Positions 40,476-41,980 of a stretch of 41,980 bases of DNA are shown piece by piece. Within the stretch, counting starts at the first letter, position 1; each line of letters begins with the position of its first letter. Under the pieces are notes generated by a model. It was not told the DNA's origin. It searched no databases and saw only the letters and a list, made by a program, of their open reading frames with translations. Made by a program: the position numbers and the translations under genes. The DNA is from Fragilaria crotonensis. Its lineage: Eukaryota > Bacillariophyta > Fragilariophyceae > Fragilariales > Fragilariaceae. The stretch is from the NCBI GenBank assembly GCA_022925895.1, contig JAKSYS010000561.1:1-41980 (forward strand), in the 5' to 3' direction.

Positions 40476-41980
40476 ATGCGTATGCTGTTCACTATCTTCA
40501 CCTTCACCAGTGTTTTTCTTTTGACGAGACTGGTCTCGTCGCAAGTCTTGCAAGAACAGTGTCGTGGTAGCAGTCATGGTGATAATGATGAGACGACGTG
40601 CACGACGACGACAGCAGCAAGAAGTAGTCAACCAAATGTCCCTCCGGATTGCACCCTCGTCATGGCCAAGTCGTATTTGGATGGATTTGGTATCTTTACA
40701 CTCATGGATCGCCGACGAGGTTCTCCCGTCCTTCCTGGAGACATTGTCATCAAGTTCCGGATATCATGAATACTGTCGGCGTCGACTTCTTCCAATACAA
40801 TTACTGGAAATCAGCATACGACACTGGAGTATGAACGAAGGAAAGGTTGTTCATTCTGTCACGCCAGGTGTTGGCATGCTGACCAACAGCGTGAAAGGAA
40901 AATCGAATATTTTACCATATCGTGTTGACCGCGACGATGGGGATTGTCCGAGAGACGTGCAAGGCAGCTGGATCCTTTACTCAATATCACAATTACGTGG
41001 TACATTCACAAGGACGTTGTCGCTGGTCAAGAACTGCTATCACCTCAGACGGAAGAATGGTTTCAGGAACGGAGTTTGTGGGATGACGATGATAATGATC
41101 ACCAGGACCCACCCCTTCGTTCCCAGGAATGGCTCCGTCACCACGGCACCTGTTTGGACAATCTCCTACCAAAGTCATCCTCCATCTCAGGCCGAGGTGC
41201 GTTTGCATCTCGATTTTTACCCAAGGGATCCATCGTCGCTCCGGTGCCAGTTGTTCCGATCTTTGACTGGGAGATAACGCTCAACACGATCAAAATCAAA
41301 GAATCAAAGCAGAGTGAAACCCTGGAACAGCAGTGGCAACTCTTGCTGAATTACTGTTACGGCCATCCCCAATCATCCATGGTACTATTTCCGTATTCTC
41401 CAATAGTCAATCTCATCAATCATCATGACACACCCAATGTCAAACTGCAATGGTCCGTTCAACAATCTAATGACTCGTGGCTCCGATGGAGTATTCCAGA
41501 TCTGGAGGACCACGCCGATGAACAGGTCTTGTTTTGGAACTCGTGGCACTCCGAGATCTGCAACCTGGGGATGAAATTGTCATGGATTATGGGTCCGATT
41601 GGAAGGCAGCATGGGACAATCATCATCGTGCTACTACTGCTGCTACTCCAAACGAACCAATGAAACGCTCAATGGAAAGAAAACGACGCCCATGTACCTC
41701 CAGCCCATGTCATGGACAAGTGGCTACTAAAATTCGGACGAGTGCCGAACAAAAGACTACCCGTACCCCAACAATCTCCGTACCTCTTGTTTTATGATCA
41801 CCCTAACAACAAAAACAACACGACGACTACATCAAATTCGGACGGCGGCATCACGACCGTTCCCTGGAATTGGACTCGTCGAGTGTTTGATTGGACAATC
41901 TGCACCCCTGCACCATTCTTAAACGAGACGAAACATCGTCATTCTATACCGTACAAATATTGCGGAATGCCAGGCAAAAA
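40476..41980 (+). CDS. Secreted or organelle-targeted SET-domain protein, partial, with frame breaks
   Basis: ATG 40476 starts a clear signal peptide (MRMLFTIFTFTSVFLLTRLV then SSQ). Downstream pieces in successive frames carry SET-domain features: GRGAFASRFLPKGSIV near 41190, a substrate-side helix with LLNYCYGHPQSSMVLFP, the NLINHHDTPN motif (the SET NHxxxPN-like block) near 41415, and LRDLQPGDEIVMDYGSDW near 41555. SET domains methylate lysines, but diatoms have several with signal peptides whose targets are unknown. Frame changes occur near 40755, 40830, 40935 and 41530. The first three fit loss of one base in GG or GGGG runs and the last fits an indel in TTTT. After the SET block the reading continues (NLP.PYLLFYDHPNN, WNWTRRVFDW) in a further frame to the window edge, so the 3' end is missing. 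Confidence 0.75.

Overview
The window looks like nuclear DNA of a photosynthetic stramenopile, most likely a diatom. The evidence is short GT-AG introns (81, 99 and 158 bp), a plastid-targeted CCB1 homologue with a signal peptide followed by a VNA|FVP-type cleavage motif, a PPi-dependent phosphofructokinase, a protein with helicase-associated (HA) domains, and a non-LTR retrotransposon whose APE endonuclease resembles elements I recall from diatom genomes. Species cannot be named from the sequence alone.

Layout. (1) 1-7133 is one large DNA transposon with 21-nt perfect terminal inverted repeats. It holds a Plavaka-like (CACTA-related) transposase and a second, unrecognised gene with 30-residue repeats, both on the minus strand. 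(2) 7134-7490 is a scrap of flanking coding-like sequence. It is followed by a 765-bp Stowaway-like MITE (7491-8255) with a TA duplication. (3) 8981-17677 is a nearly complete 8.7-kb non-LTR retrotransposon. It has ORF1 with a coiled coil, and ORF2 with APE endonuclease, reverse transcriptase, RNase H and a zinc knuckle. A 13-nt target-site duplication bounds it and the 3' end is a run of T. (4) 18.0-24.0 kb is a gene block: an unknown basic protein, CCB1, a short NmrA-like protein and an ABCG half-transporter. (5) 24.0-27.5 kb is gene-poor and full of minisatellites and GTAC-rich palindromes. (6) 27546-29579 is a 2-kb element with long inverted ends around a broken unknown gene. (7) 29.8-42.0 kb is a second gene block: a paralogue of the unknown basic protein, a prolyl 4-hydroxylase-like enzyme, a 711-bp TA-flanked MITE, a polyQ/HA-domain locus, PPi-phosphofructokinase, an eight-helix membrane protein and a secreted SET-domain protein cut by the window end.

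The host genes show no shared pathway and no operon-like order. They are ordinary single genes between mobile elements. Many otherwise well conserved genes (PFP, the SET protein, the membrane protein, the LINE ORFs) are broken by small indels, mostly net losses of one base in or beside short homopolymers. This fits uncorrected long-read assembly error better than real decay, so I call them genes with frame breaks and flag the alternative.

The best candidates for something new are the Plavaka-like element with its companion gene, the long-TIR element with an unknown cargo gene, the LINE with a poly-T end and 3' stem-loop, and the lineage-specific paralogue pair at 18.1 and 29.8 kb.
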